The notes under the pieces: generated by a model | Seen by the model: the letters and a program-made list of their open reading frames with translations, nothing else | What the model was told of the DNA's origin: nothing | The model's database searches: none | Assembly: GCF_033958435.1 (NCBI RefSeq) | Contig: NC_134138.1 | Coordinates: 192,173,298 to 192,237,297 of the forward strand | DNA: 64,000 nt | From: Carettochelys insculpta | Lineage: Eukaryota; Chordata; Testudines; Carettochelyidae | Reading direction: 5' to 3' | Program-made: the position numbers and the translations under genes | Shown: one piece after another, positions 1 through 11,799 of the stretch | Position numbering within the stretch: the stretch's first letter is position 1 | Layout of the letters: each line of letters begins with the position of its first letter

Positions 1-212
1 AGAAAGAAAACTTCTTCCTTGACAGATTTTGTCCTTTTCCATTTGGCCAGCAACATTTCTATTCTAAGCCAAACTAGCTTTATTTGCTTCCTTACTTATA
101 CACTGGTAATAGCAGGAATGTGTGCACCTCTGCTTGTATGTCATGGTTTCACATTGGCAGCAGAGATAGCATAAAAACACAAGGGCTAGGTCTGCACTAG
201 GAACTAACTAGA

Positions 213-424
213 GAGTCTGTACACACAAGAAATCCTGTGGCACCTTGTAGACTAACAAATATTTTGGAGTATAAGCTTTCATGGGCAAAGACCCACTTCA
301 TCAGATTGAATCAGGTCTTTGCCCACGAAAGCTTATGCTCCAAAATACCTGTTAGTCTATAAGGTGCCACAAGACTTCTTGTTGCTCTCAAAGATACAAA
401 CTAACACAGCTACCTCTCTGATAC
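213..424. mobile_element. PLE 3'-end foldback copy (short)
   Basis: A short Penelope-like element copy made of two 3' ends joined head to head. The left arm (about 226-306) is on the minus strand and the right arm (about 311-424) is on the plus strand. Both carry the segment that reads GTTAGTCTATAAGGTGCC in other copies. The right arm runs on through the tail ending CTACCTCTCTGATAC, while the left arm stops about 40 bp earlier, near CTTCTTGT. The minus arm keeps a hammerhead-like core (CTGATGA, stem II GTGGG/CCCAT, GAAA). Family assignment rests on similarity to the copies in this window that still carry the GIY-YIG coding region. Confidence 0.75.
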
Positions 425-826
425 ATTTACACTTACTCTGAAGTTAAGTAGGGAACCCAACTTCGAAGTCCTTACTCCATTCCCAGGAATGGACTAGTGC
501 CCTACTTCGAAGTTTAACTTTGAAGTAGTGTGTGTATAGATGCCCAACTTCAAACATGCTTACTTCAAAGTTGTTTTTGTAGTGTAGACATGGCCAAGGA
601 AGAAGCTTTGTATATGTTTTCCTCATACAGTACAGGCAGGATTCGTTATTATTTCTGGGTAGTAAAATAATGATTTGCATAGCTGAGCAAAATTCTGTTA
701 ATAAGTTTAATGACAGCTTCATTGCAAAAACATGTAAATAACCATTGGTGAGTATCTGTGTTACAGGTCCCACAGTGCCAATCCAGATGGTAGGAAGAGT
801 TATGATTGCCAGCTATAGAGGACTGC

Positions 827-905
827 ATCGTTAGCTCAGGTTGTAATAGCTTGTGCTTTTAGCTCTGGATATCCCTCATTCAATCCCTAATGTGCTGACC
901 AAAAG
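827..905 (+). repeat. tRNA-derived SINE fragment (probable)
   Basis: An A-box-like TTAGCTCAGG lies about 40 bp before a B-box-like ATTCAATCCC, the spacing expected of a tRNA-derived SINE head. The element is short and degenerate and I see no poly-A tail. It could also be a decayed tRNA pseudogene. Confidence 0.45.
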
Positions 906-1123
906 ATTGCCTGCCACTCAGAACATTAACCTATGGAAGTCACTGCTGCAAGACATTATCAACTGAAAGATTTTTGCAGAGCTCAAGCAAGAATTAGAAA
1001 TTTACATAAAAATTAAGAATGCTATCCATGAATTATAAAGGCTACAAGTATTCACACTTCATGACAAAAGCCAACAATTAACTGCCTGGGGCTGCAAAGG
1101 AATTCCCTTCCAGACACATTGGG

Positions 1124-1395
1124 CAGGTCTATACTAAAGGGGAAGGTTGAATTAAGATATACAACACCAGCTATGTTAATTACATAGCTGGAGTCAATGT
1201 ACCTCAATTCCGGCTGTCGTGCCATCTCCACTTCAGGAGACCAGAAGAAGCATTTGTTCCCATTGACTTCCCTTACTCCTAACAAGGGACAGGAGTTCTG
1301 GTGCTGATGCTGGCACCCTGTGAGTTTAATTCAGTGTGTTCCTATCAGGTGCACTAAATTGAACTCTGGAAGACTGACCATGGCAGGTCAATGTT
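1124..1395. repeat. Degenerate MITE-like repeat
   Basis: The sequence starts with a terminal-repeat-like GTCTATACTAAAG and has an internal foldback CAGCTATGTTAATTACATAGCTG. It resembles a repeat type common in turtles and a second degenerate copy at about 9096-9362. There is no coding capacity, and the superfamily is not certain. Confidence 0.5.
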
Positions 1396-1670
1396 CCCAG
1401 TAGTGAAGAAGTACCTACAATTACAAAATTATCCATTATGGAGTTTTTACATCTTCCTCTGAAACATTTACTACTGGCTATTATGGGAGGCAAGCATAAT
1501 GGACTAAATGCACCATTGGTTTGAGCCAGTAGGGTATGCTTCGTATGTTCCCAACAATACTGTGAAAAGTTCACCAGTTAATTTTTTGGTAATTTTTTCT
1601 ATTGTTTAATTTATTATAGATCCAAACCTGTATCAGGTTGCTTGGTTATTGTTTTGTTGTACAGAAGGAA

Positions 1671-1814
1671 TAACGAAGGGTCCTGTGGCACCTTATAGAC
1701 TAACAGAAAAGTTTAGAGCATGAGCTTTCGTGAGTTAACTCACTTCTTCAGAAGCAACCCTTCGTTGCTCTACAGATCCAGACTAACACGGCTACCCCTC
1801 TGATACTTGACAAC
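1671..1814. mobile_element. PLE 3'-end foldback copy with 10-bp target-site duplication
   Basis: A complete 144-bp insertion flanked by exact copies of ACAGAAGGAA (1661-1670 and 1815-1824). The left part is the minus-strand PLE 3' end, starting at a point inside the tail. The right part is the plus-strand tail ending CGGCTACCCCTCTGATAC. The two parts share the inverted repeat ACGAAGGGT/ACCCTTCGT. The minus arm contains an intact hammerhead-like core at about 1715-1754: CTGAAGA, a GTGAG/CTCAC hairpin, then GAAA. There is no coding sequence. Confidence 0.8.
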
Positions 1815-2888
1815 ACAGAAGGAAGAATGTGATTTGTGGACTGGTCCAATGCCTATTGGGTGTTTCCATTGATGATCCAATGGGACTGAAGTCAGCCCAT
1901 TAGTGAGAATCATTCACATCTCCAATTCAAGACACTCAGTGCCCAGGGAAGCAAAAAACTAGTAACATCTCTGATTCTGGAAAAGAACCATCTGCATTTT
2001 CCTTTTTAATCTCAACCTGTATCTTCAACCAGGGATGGACTGAAAAAAGGCAAGGGACCCCAGTCATTCAGAAACACATATTGTCCAACCATTTGCGGAG
2101 GATATTCAAAAGGGGAATAAAAATATTCTCTCCCTTATCCCCCAAGGTTCCATGGGGTATACAGTGAAGTCAACTTTATTAGGCACCATGAGTGCTCATG
2201 GTGCCTAATTTTTTCTGCCCTGGCTTCAATTCTTGGCTTATCTTAGCTAATGACATGAAATAACTTGAAAAGAAATGAACTACTGCAAAGGAAGTTAGTC
2301 CCCAGCCAGCTCTGGAAGACTCCAGGACGAGTTATAAACTTTCATTTTTCAAGAAGGGAGGGGAGGGGTGGCTCTCAAACTACAAGAATTAGCATATTTT
2401 CTTCCATGAAATGCTCCTTTTGCAGCATTATAACTTTCTACCTGGAGTTTTAATGTAGCCTTGGTATAATTTATTCACCATTCACTTTTTCTAGCTAAAA
2501 GTCTCTTTTTCTTAACATAATTAGAATTTTATAAGACTATCACTAGAACTTTATTTTCATTAATTCATTTTCAGACTCCAAAGTCTTTATTTAAAAGAAA
2601 AGAAAAGAAAAAGTCTTTACAATTTAAACTTAGGATTGATACACTTCTGCCTTGTGTAGTTTTTTACATGCATGTAAAGCGGGTGTAAAAAGCTAGCAAA
2701 ATCAGAACAGTAATACCCTTAGCGCCTTTCGCAAAGGGACACAGCAAAGAAGAATCAGGACTTTAGAGCTACGTTTTACTGAGATGACTCTGAACCAGAA
2801 CTCCAAATCCACTTTACACACTAAACTTTGAACCTGTTATCCTGAGCCAAACTTTGTGGTGGAGGTGCTTTAATGCAATTGTCTAAAC

Positions 2889-3127
2889 TAACATTTCCCA
2901 AAGTGTGGTCCGTGGCCCAGTACCAGTCCTTGGAAAAAAACCTATCAGTCCTTAGAAAATATACAAATTATTGCTGTGTACTGTTATTATTGTGAATAAA
3001 TAATAAACAAACAGTGAACATGTATTCATTTTTCATTCTTTTATTTTATTTGCATTTATATTTTTGGGCTGCAACAAAAGGTACTGAAAAAAATGGGTCC
3101 CAACTACACAGAGTTTGGGAAACCCTG
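2889..3127. mobile_element. hAT-like nonautonomous element
   Basis: The 239-bp element has degenerate terminal inverted repeats (ATTTCCCAAAGTGTGG at the left; TTTCCCAAACTCTGTG as the complement of the right). It is flanked by a near-perfect 8-bp duplication, GTCTAAAC at 2881-2888 and GTCTAAAG at 3128-3135. An 8-bp duplication with CAGGGGTTCCCAAA-type ends is characteristic of the hAT superfamily. The interior is AT-rich and non-coding. Confidence 0.75.
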
Positions 3128-3137
3128 GTCTAAAGTC

Positions 3138-3140
<3 letters not shown>

Positions 3141-3174
<34 letters not shown>
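3141..3174 (+). repeat. (CA)n microsatellite
   Basis: Seventeen uninterrupted CA units directly after the right target-site duplication of the hAT-like element. Confidence 0.98.
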
Positions 3175-3177
<3 letters not shown>

Positions 3178-4323
3178 CTGTAACAAAATGGCAAGTAGCT
3201 AGTGGACAATATTCTCATTGCATCTTTCTTCTAGCCTCCCACATCAGGGTGGTTATTTTTCATGCTTGTCCACATTGATTACATTACCTATAAACCAGAC
3301 AGAATCCTTCATTTCCCACATACATAATATAAATTCATAGCTAACTTTTTCTTTCCAGTAAACGGCCAACTTCCCTTGTCAGATATAGACAACGACTGAT
3401 GGTATTTCATTGCAGCTGGCCTTGCAGACACAGATTCATTGTCAATTTGGTGAACTGAGAGGATCCAGCCATATGGATTCAATCCAAGGAGAGAACTGGG
3501 TAGATGACCTCATTCCATTACTTTCAGTGCAACTGTGTCTATCCCTGTTCTGTAAAACAGCACGAATGTAAACGAGATGTGAATTGCTTTCACATCTCAT
3601 TTAGGTAACAGATGAGGCATGAAAGCCACAAAAGTACCATAGCAGTACTGCTAAAGGCTTGTGACAATGAAGGATTCCCCCAACCCTAGCTCTGGTTTAG
3701 TTCCGAAAGTGGTTACTGCATGGGGAAAGGGAACAGCACCGGGAGATGGCATGTTAGCTATTTTTATTAGCGATCTCAAAATATTTTGAAAGTAACCAGA
3801 ATTCCTAGGGTATCTTGCTCACAAGAGTGATATAATTTCTCTTTCAGAAAAGACACATCCTAATAGTCCAAATACAGGGGAAGGGGAAGCATGAATTTGT
3901 ACTTTTAGTACTGAGCATTTGGGTTAGATCTTAGTAAGACTGGGCTTGTTGCTTCTTGGGTGAGAGGCTTTAAGGTGTCAGACATGTTACTGTCATCTGT
4001 CTCCCTCCAGAACACTGTACACAGGTGGGTTCCACATACACGTGCCACTCACAAAATACACAGTAACATCCACTTTAAACTGCCTTATAAAACGCACAGG
4101 TACTTAGTGGCACAGAGGACACTTTTCTGATGTTTAATGATAAATGCACATGGCTGCAAATGAGGTTGTGTAAATGCAGGAAGCAGATCAAAGTGTTTGT
4201 TCATAAATGGAGTTGGGAAATGGCTGTCTACTGGAATGTATCCTCAGTTAATTACAGACCATGGAACAAGGCAGCAGCCCTCCACCCCCAATTCATTTTT
4301 AAAGATACTGGGAAAAGGAAAAA

Positions 4324-4362
4324 GCAAGATACAGACTAACAGAGCTACCTCTCTGTGATGCA
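4324..4362 (+). repeat. PLE tail fragment
   Basis: Contains AGACTAACAGAGCTACCTCT followed by CTGTGATGC, matching the terminal tail shared by the other PLE copies here. Nothing else of the element is recognisable. Confidence 0.6.
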
Positions 4363-4803
4363 GAAGAGTCAAACTGAATTTGGAAATGTATTTAAGATGC
4401 AAGTGGCAAAGCTGAAAAACTCAGCAAAGTCATGATGACTATTTCATAGACATGGGGCAGTAGACACTGACACATCCAACTGGAAAAAGAGTGAGAAGGT
4501 ACAGAGCATCTTTATCACAATAGCTAAGAAGTTTGAAAAAGTTTTGCAAGGTGTGATGCATCCCAACAAAAAGTCATCCTGAATGTCTTCTCTTCCATAT
4601 CAGTTTGTTAAATCAAAAAAGTTCTAATGTTTTGAGCATGTCATTTTCAATTTAGTCTGAACTGGGAAATTGTTCACATTTAATTAAAGGCCATTGTTTC
4701 ACCCACTGCCAACAAAAGTAAGTACAAATTTGTTAAGTGAAACAAATGTGGATAGCAATTGTTCTTCATTCTGAAGGTACGATTCAATTAAAGTTATAAT
4801 ATT

Positions 4804-4894
4804 ACAAAAAACAAGCAGCTCTGTAGCACCTTAAATACTACAGGGCTGCTTGTTTTTTGTGAAGCTGCAGACTAACATGGCTACCACTCTGAGA
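4804..4894. mobile_element. PLE 3'-end foldback copy (91 bp)
   Basis: A perfect 16-bp inverted repeat (4804-4819 and 4845-4860, ACAAAAAACAAGCAGC and its complement) is followed by the tail CAGACTAACATGGCTACCAC. As in the other foldback copies, the left arm is a minus-strand 3' end cut short at the internal boundary, and the right arm carries the full tail. Confidence 0.7.
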
Positions 4895-5613
4895 TTAATT
4901 ATAGTACGCTTGTCATATAAATATCAGTTGCTAGCTCTTACGTGATGCTTTTCCTCTGTAAATCTCAAAGTTCTTTACAGAATTGATCCCAGAGTCATTG
5001 AATGATGTGCCTCGGTATTACAATATACCACCAAGTGTCTTTTAAAAAAAAAGGCAGACAGTCAATTGATGTATGATAGATCTGATGATAGATGGATCTT
5101 TATTTCGTGACTAAGTGTATAGCAATGTGAGCCTAGGACTGGTGGGACTCAAGTCAACTGATCTGTGTCAGGAACCTGGACTTGAGCGTGGATGTTGCAT
5201 TTTAACCCTAGATTAAGAATGTTCTGACCCATGCACCTAGGGCACTGGCATCTGCAGTGCAGTGCACAGACTGACCCCAGTCAAAGTAACTATATCCCAG
5301 AGTGCCTAGCACACCCTCCCCCACATAATGCCAGTGCTAGGGATATAGAGCACTGTGGGAAAATTCTACTGCCCAGGCTGTTTCCTCACTGTGGTGGTGA
5401 GGGATGATGGGATTCAGGTATTGTGAAGGAGCACATGAGCACACAAACTGCATTATTAGCTCCTTTGGTGTCTGTCTGAGTAGACTTCAGCTGGAGACAG
5501 CTTTACACTGAACTACCATGTAACTAGTAACAGAGACGAAGCCATGCTAGTCTATACACTATCAAAACAACAAGCAGTCAAGTTGCACTTTAAAGACTAG
5601 CAAAATAGTTTAT

Positions 5614-5652
5614 TAGGTGAGCTTTCGTGGGACAGACCCACTTCTTCAGACC
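5614..5652 (-). ncRNA. Hammerhead-like ribozyme core (PLE)
   Basis: On the minus strand the core reads CTGAAGA, then the stem II hairpin GTGGG-TCTGT-CCCAC, then GAAAG, loop CTCAC, CTA. This fits the hammerhead consensus CUGANGA / GAAA / UH with a very short stem III (A-G paired with C-U). Stem I is not convincingly paired from the immediate flanks. PLEs are known to carry hammerhead motifs. Self-cleavage of this copy is inference. Confidence 0.6.
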
Positions 5653-5679
5653 TTAGCCAGACCAGAACAGACTCAATAT

Positions 5680-6045
5680 TTAAGGCACAGAGAACCAAAA
5701 ACAGTAAGCAAGGAGGACAAATGTTAGTGTGCCGAATTTGAATATAAAAACCAGCTCAGCTGTTTCTCTTTGAAGAATGGTGTGAAAGTTCTTTTTCAGT
5801 AACACACATACCTTTAGGTCATTAATAGAATGCCCCATTCCACTAAAATGTTGACTAACTGGTTTGTGGATCTGGAGTGTTTTGATGTCTGTTTTGTGCC
5901 CATTAACCCTTTGTCTAAGGGAGTTAGAAGTCTGTCCAATATACAAAGCATCTGGGCATTGTTGGCACATGATGGCATATATGATGTTAGTAGAGGAGCA
6001 TGAGAAAGTGCCCTTGATTCTGTGAGTTATATTCAAATTCGGCAC
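5680..6045 (-). pseudogene. PLE GIY-YIG endonuclease C-terminal fragment
   Basis: The minus-strand reading frame encodes the C-terminal part of a Penelope-like polyprotein. It shows MCQQCPDALYIGQTSNSL, followed by LRQRVNGHK and KPVSQHF. These are the zinc-ligand-like CxxC, the YIG core and the conserved Arg and His region of the GIY-YIG endonuclease found in endonuclease-positive PLEs, where it cleaves target DNA for reverse transcription. The reverse transcriptase is absent. The natural C-terminus is replaced after KFGTL by readthrough into 3' untranslated sequence, because an internal deletion has joined the coding end to downstream sequence. At the 5' side the frame runs into the inversion junction near 6031, so the apparent start methionine is not the true start. 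It cannot be functional. Confidence 0.85.
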
Positions 6046-6253
6046 ATTAGCATGTGGTTTAAACCGGGACGGGAACTTTCTGAGTCACTATAGGGGCTTG
6101 TCTGCATACTTGGCTTAATGTAATTCTTGACCTCCCCCCACCCCTCCACTCTCTGATTTGCTCACCTTGATTATCTTTTTCTGATTTGTCCTCTTTGCTT
6201 ACTGTTTTTGGTTCTCTGTGCCTTAAATATTGAGTCTGTTCTGGTCTGGCTAT

Positions 6254-6295
6254 GGTCTGAAGAAGTGGGTCTGTCCCATGAAAGCTCACCTAATA
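6254..6295 (+). ncRNA. Hammerhead-like ribozyme core (PLE, second arm)
   Basis: The plus strand reads CTGAAGA, then a GTGGG/CCCAT hairpin, then GAAAGCTCACCTA. This is the partner of the copy at 5614-5652 in the opposite orientation, about 0.6 kb away, so a transcript from either strand of this insertion would contain one core. Confidence 0.55.
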
Positions 6296-6360
6296 AACTA
6301 TTTTGCTAGTCTTTAAAGTGCTACTTGACTGCTTTTTGTTTTGATACCATGTAACTAGTG

Positions 6361-7450
6361 TGAGAATTGGGCTCTCCCCTGCTGGGCTGAGTTACACTGG
6401 CAGGACAATGCCTATGCACCCCCGCTCCACGGATAATTAGCACATCAGTCACCAGGGCTCTCAAACTATTTAAAGGAAACTGCAATTTGTAACCTGAGCT
6501 GTTCAGTGAAGGGGGTTTTCATCAGTTGGTTGATCATTTATATTTATCTGTTTTGATATTTGAGATAACAGAGAGGTTTCGGAAGAAAAACACATACACC
6601 CCAGTCTACCTGCTGCCAGCCAGGGAGCAGTGAGGAGCATCCCCAGTGCTTGGGGGTCCACATTCACCCCCTCCCCAGGACCCCTTACCTCTGCCCCCTC
6701 CAAACTCCAGTAGGCAGGTAGAAGGGATCCCCAGGAGACTGTGGGGAACTTTCAGGCCCGACTCCCACTTGGCATCCACAGAGCGCACGCTGGATGGAGA
6801 CCTCTGCCTCCACAATCCCAGAGAGAGCAGGGGAAGCCATGAGCAAGGGACAGAGGGCAGACAGGGAATGAGTGGTCATCCTAAAGGGAGGGGAAACAGC
6901 AGAGCTCTCAGCTCAAGATGGCTGGGAGGTGACCCCCAACATACTGGCAGCTGAGAGCTGCCCCCCACCTATCTGCTTTGCTCCCTGCTCCGAGAAAGCT
7001 CCACACAGCAGCAAAGAGGGGTGGGGACAGAAAGGGATAGTGGATTCAGACAGACACTGCACTGGCTGCCTGCAGCACTGCTCCTCTGCTGACAGGAATT
7101 CTGGGATATATCTGGTGTACTTCCAGGCTTCAAGTCAGGGACACCTGCACATAGGAAAGCAAAAGGGTTTAGACCTTACATCCCAGCATAAAATGGGCTC
7201 AGACCGTCCACTCCTGCAGGGCGCTGGGAAGCTGGGTCCAAGCCCTAAGTTAGCAAAATGAGTGGGTGACCTTAGAGGGGGTTTTGGCTTGAGCCCAGGC
7301 TTACACTGGTGTGCAGACATAACCAAAGAGAGCTGCAGAAAGTGTCCAAAATTTACTCTAGCCAAACACTCATTAATTCAAGAATTAATGGGAGTTTTTC
7401 TTGAATTAAGATTGCATCACCAGACCATAAGACCGTAAAACACAAAAGGG
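6361..7450. other. Unassigned sequence, partly GC-rich
   Basis: I see no gene here. The short overlapping open frames at 6500-7370 are on both strands and lack codon structure, homology or splice context that I can recognise. The composition (long C/G runs) suggests an old interspersed repeat. Confidence 0.4.
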
Positions 7451-7453
7451 GGA

Positions 7454-7580
7454 AGTATCAGAGAGGTAGCCGAGTTAGTCTGTATCTTCAAAAACAACAA
7501 GAAGTCCTGTGGCACCTTATAGACTAACAGATATTTTGGAACATAAGCTTTTGTGAGCAAAGACCCACTTCATCAGATGC
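7454..7580 (-). mobile_element. PLE 3' end, minus strand
   Basis: Starts with the complement of the tail (GTATCAGAGAGGTAGCC) and runs to the ribozyme-like region. On the minus strand CTGATGA and the stem II hairpin are present, but the GAAA box has become AAAA, so the ribozyme is probably dead. It is truncated right after the core. Confidence 0.75.
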
Positions 7581-8327
7581 AGCAAACAGGGAAAGAAATC
7601 CTGATAGAGCAGTAAAGACAAACAGGGATATTGCTAATGACTCAGATAAATTATTGCAAACATTTTTTCTTCCTGAGGGTCTCCTTCCAATTTAGCATGA
7701 ATTTGAATCCTGGTTTTAAGTAAAACACCACCTTCCTTGCTCTAGCCTATTAACTTGCAACCCTCCTGGGTCACCTACATCTCACAATTAGATAGCTACA
7801 AATCATTTTGATGGCCAAATATTTGGCAGTACCCTTTCCTACCTGAATGGTGCAACCAGCCTTGATCCCCACTCCCTTCTTTATTTTCCTCCCTGTTACT
7901 GACCCCCAAACAAATCCCTCTCATCACCCTCTCCACTCCCTTCTGGCCCCGCTAGGCACTCTCATCTTTCCTCCAGTCCTTCTCACCTAATTCTCCCCTC
8001 CTCTTCTTTTTGCTCCCTGGCTCCCATTTGTGCCTCCTCTGTCATTTGTCTCTTTTATCCCTCCCATTCACATCTGAGCAATCTTCCTCAGGCCTGTGGT
8101 GAGAGGTGCATACACACAGGCACGGCTCCTGCAGGCCTCAACCTTCTGATCCACGTCCCCTTCTCAAATGGTCTGCTTGCTGCCCCAGTAATCTGACTCA
8201 CCGTGGTAAGCAACATGTCCTATCATGTAAGCAGTGCCCTGCCACAGCCCTCATTCCATCTATACATAGAAGTGGACTTGTGGAAGGAGAGCTTGCCACT
8301 GTATTTGACTCCTTCTTTTTAGGTGCT

Positions 8328-9095
8328 GTGACAGACCCAGACCGGTTGGCTGTAGTACTCTAGTCCTCCTGGGGAACCAAGAAAGTGAGTGGGCACAAGC
8401 CCACCCACAGCTACAAGATCCCCACTCTGGAGGGAAGGGGGATCCACTAAATCCGGGACCCCAAATAAGTAGTGGGGACAACTAAAAAGAAAAACAGGGA
8501 TGGGCATGAAGGTCATAGGGCCAAAATGAGGGAGCTGGAAGGCGACACCAAACAGAGAGCCCCAGACAGTGCCCACCAGTCGCCAGAGGCATTGAGGGTT
8601 ATAGTCATCTGGTAGAAAGTAAACATACTGGCCACTGGACTCATGTGTTCCCTGAGTAACCACGGCTGGGGCTGCTCCAGAGCAGCCTGGAAGGTACTAG
8701 AACCAATTAAATCAGGCAGATGGCATAAGACGCCTGGAGCCAATTAAGAACTTGTTAGAAGCTATTAAGAGAAACAAGCTAATCAGAACACCTGCAGCCC
8801 AGTCAGAAGCTGCTGAGACTAGTTTAGAAGGATCCCCTTCAGGGCGGGTGTGCTGTGCCAGAGTAGGGAGGACGAGCATGCACAGGCACCAGGAGGCAGG
8901 GGCTTGGAGGTGCTGTATGGCAAAGTGGCCCATGGAAGGTCTATAGCTTTGGTGGTGGAGGGAAAACTACCTGTTGTTACTGCCCCTGGGGTCGCTGGGC
9001 TGGAACCTGGAGCAGAGGGTGGGCCTGGGTTTCCCCGCGTAACCCTCCCTGCACCACTATGGAGACACTACGCTGAGAGGGAGACTGGGACCTGA
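8328..9095 (+). repeat. LTR-like or unclassified interspersed repeat
   Basis: The block begins TGTGACAGACCCAGACC and ends near GGGACCTGAAAGTCA. I recognise the pattern as a repeat that is frequent in turtle genomes. It starts TG and could end CA, as LTRs do, but I see no flanking 5-bp duplication and no internal retroviral or Gypsy coding region. The open frames on both strands within it are not credible genes. Confidence 0.45.
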
Positions 9096-9362
9096 AAGTC
9101 AATCCTAGATATGCATTTCCAGCTACAACAACTGCATAGCTGGAACTAACGTATCCAGGATCGACTTATCTGGCCGTCCTCACAGAGGGAGGCTGATGAG
9201 AGAAAGTCTCCCATCAACCACCCTTTACACCAGGCGATAATGAGGAGAACCAGAGTACTGATAGTTTGATTTCACATATCCCTGCTGGGTGTACAAAGTT
9301 GAACCCTGGAAGATCAATGCTGACTGGGTTGACATCCCAGTAAGTATAGACTTGCCTTTATG
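9096..9362. repeat. Degenerate MITE-like repeat
   Basis: Similar to the 1124-1395 repeat: an internal foldback pairs CCAGCTA with TAGCTGG, and the two share a GTCAA/GATCAATG-rich right half. The right end reads AGTATAGACTTGCC, a plausible complement of a TCTATACT-type left end. Confidence 0.45.
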
Positions 9363-9399
9363 TAGGTTCTCATGCCAAATCCATTGGCTAGCCTGTGAT

Positions 9400-11750
9400 G
9401 AAGGTGGCTTGGTAGGCTGTGACCCTTGCCTCCAGAAAGCGAGAGAGGCTATGTTGAGGGCCACAGGGAGTCTCTCAGGCAAGCCCTAACCACCAAGGAG
9501 TGCAGGACCTCTCAAGGTAAGGCCAGAGCTCTGCTGCAATGCTTTAAGTGTGCCATTCACCAGGATATCTAAGGACAGAGATTGTGTTTTGCACTACACT
9601 GAGCACCCCACCCTGTTCTCTATTTTCAAATCCCACGGTGGAGAGGTCGAACAAAATTGTATCCTTCCTGTCTACAGTCAGTTCCTCTGGGCTCATACTC
9701 CATCTGTCTAAAAGGCAACTGTTTGCAACTCAGAAAAAGGTCACTACCTCTCGATATCTGTTGCCTTGGAGACAAAGAGGTTACAGTAAATAAATATGTG
9801 GTGTGGTAACAATTGTCTGGATTCCTCATTTGAATTACTCTAAGTACATCGCCCAGTAAGCTCTTTTTATTTATATGCTGGAAGGTCTAAAGCAACTTTT
9901 AAGTCCTTCTGTGGAGTTCTGAAGGCATCTCAAATATCTCCCACAATTAATTTATTATTTATCTTTGCCACTTTCCCTACCAGTAGCAACATGACTGCTA
10001 TAAGTTCATCAGCTCTGACTGATGGCACTCACTTACCACCTAGTGTACTAGCAGAGAAATGTCAGCCAAATTCCCATGATGGACCATATGATTAATCAAT
10101 AATAACCTAGAAACATATCTATGAAATGGTGAGCACCATTATCTTCCACATGCACCTTCCCAGGCAGAGATGATTACTAATGGCAGCAAAGGTTAATGAC
10201 CCTCTCCCTCCCAACTATTTTCTAGATCTTCTAGAGGAGAACAGAAGAGCCTGAGGAAATAACTAAATCAGGAAAGCATCTGGAATCCACCACAAGGTTT
10301 CTCAGTTATGCCCCCTTCAGAACCACATAATAAATATCAGCCCAGCATCTCATAATAGGCCACGTTCTAAAAGCTCTGGAGCCAATCAACACAACACTGC
10401 AGAGTTGATCTATTTTTAACTATGGTTCTAGAAGTTAGCCAGAGTTGTTCATGATGCATCATTATCTTGTCATTTCCTACAGGGAATGAGCAGCTGCTTC
10501 TCCAGTTTTCACAGGCCTTGGAGGGTCAGATTATATGTGAAACAAATTTGGAGTCCAAAATTATAACTCATATTCCACACAAGACTCAGATATGGCATTC
10601 CTCTAGGAGAGGTAAACATGTACCTTCTTTCTGTCTGAGTTGCCATTAACTCTATCAGTACTATTCTAAACACTCGCCAATGGACCATGGCTTGACCTGG
10701 TAATGTTGTTCTCCAAGAACGAAGCACAGGAATACTGCATGAGACAGTGAAATTGGGATATTTCTTCCTTCCCATCTACTGACGTCATTAAATTCCCTTT
10801 ATTAATGTCTGTAAGCCATGGGCAGTAGGTCTGAATTATTCTGAATTTGTCACTGTGACGACGCAGGGATTCTGTACAACCTCCAAATTCGCATTAATGC
10901 TATGAAGTTATTATACAGCTATGTATCAAGGAATGCTGTTCGTGCATACAAAATCCACCACTTGCTGAGAAGGGCTGAAGAGCAGAGCAGCCTAGCAAGT
11001 GTCCGGGAGCAGGAGCTAGCTCAGATCTGTGGTATTCATTGTTTTAAAGAAGTTAGTTCTAACAAATTTACATAATGTACAAGGTATGAATACCAATAGA
11101 TAACAGGGTAAATAAGCAAACTAATGTCACAGGACTAGAATGCTGTCATAGGAAAATGGTTTCCTGCTGATAGACACATTTGCTGCTGCATTTATGGACA
11201 AATGAATATCAATGTGAAACTGTCACTTATTGTTTATGGACACACTGATACGAAGATAATGCTCTGTTACATATATTTTACCAAATCCTCAGCACGGACA
11301 ATTGTTCTGTTTCTCAGCTATATCTATGGGTGCAGTAGCATGACAGTTGCTGAATGTACAGTTACTTACCTGCAGCTTTCTTATCTTAGCACCCTTTGTG
11401 TGCGATGCTGAGCGCTTCCTGGCCCAGAAAATCAATGGGAGAGGATGACGCTCAGCACCTCCAAAGGACTGTGTTCTTTGAGACAGATCTGCTCGATGAT
11501 TGCCCATCAAGTTATGGGAGAGAATGGGGAGCATTTCAACTGTGAGTACCTTTCCTGAATACCTGATCTGCCTTTTTAAACGTCAGGGAATGATGGTGAG
11601 GAATTGTGCTATTTAATAAGTACCGCTTGGGAAAAGTCCAACCTTTTTAAGGTCACTGCCTGGATGTAAGAGCTACTCGAGATCAGTGTCCCCTGTAAGC
11701 CAAGTGCTTGGGTGGCCGTCTAGCAGAGACTGAGGTGCTGCCCAGCTGAT
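9400..11750. other. No recognisable gene
   Basis: AT-rich unique-looking DNA. A short stretch at about 11400-11470 (GCTGAGCGCTTCC ... GACGCTCAGCACC) resembles a foldback interspersed repeat common in reptiles. A minus-strand CTGCAG|GTAAGT at about 11365-11377 looks like a splice donor, but the sequence before it is that repeat, so I do not call an exon. Confidence 0.4.
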
Positions 11751-11799
11751 TAGCAGAACACCCACAGCCCACTGTGTGCACCATGTGTTTCTACCGGTG

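Larger units (their letters stand above)
5529..6346. mobile_element. PLE insertion, inverted-halves type, with 13-15 bp target-site duplication
   Basis: The insertion is flanked by CCATGTAACTAGT at 5516-5528 and 6347-6359 (the match extends to 15 bp). The left part, to about 6030, is a minus-strand PLE 3' portion containing the GIY-YIG region. The right part, from about 6031, is a plus-strand 3' untranslated region and terminus. Both outer ends are therefore element 3' ends. The left end extends about 35 bp further through the tail than the right end, which stops at GTTTTGATA. Hammerhead-like cores are present in both arms. Confidence 0.88.

Noticed and set aside
3141..3174. Short regular repeats as a possible CRISPR array
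   Set aside because: It is a plain CA microsatellite; no spacers or direct repeats of CRISPR type occur anywhere in the window.
6059..6289. Minus-strand open frame next to the PLE endonuclease fragment
   Set aside because: It is the antisense of the plus-strand 3' untranslated arm of the same inverted PLE insertion.
8106..9095. Overlapping open frames of 60-114 codons as small genes
   Set aside because: They lie mainly in an interspersed repeat on both strands and have no recognisable domain or splice signals.
11289..11534. Minus-strand exon with donor CTGCAG|GTAAGT
   Set aside because: The sequence before the donor is an inverted interspersed-repeat motif (GCTGAGCGC/GCTCAGCACC), so a host exon is unlikely.
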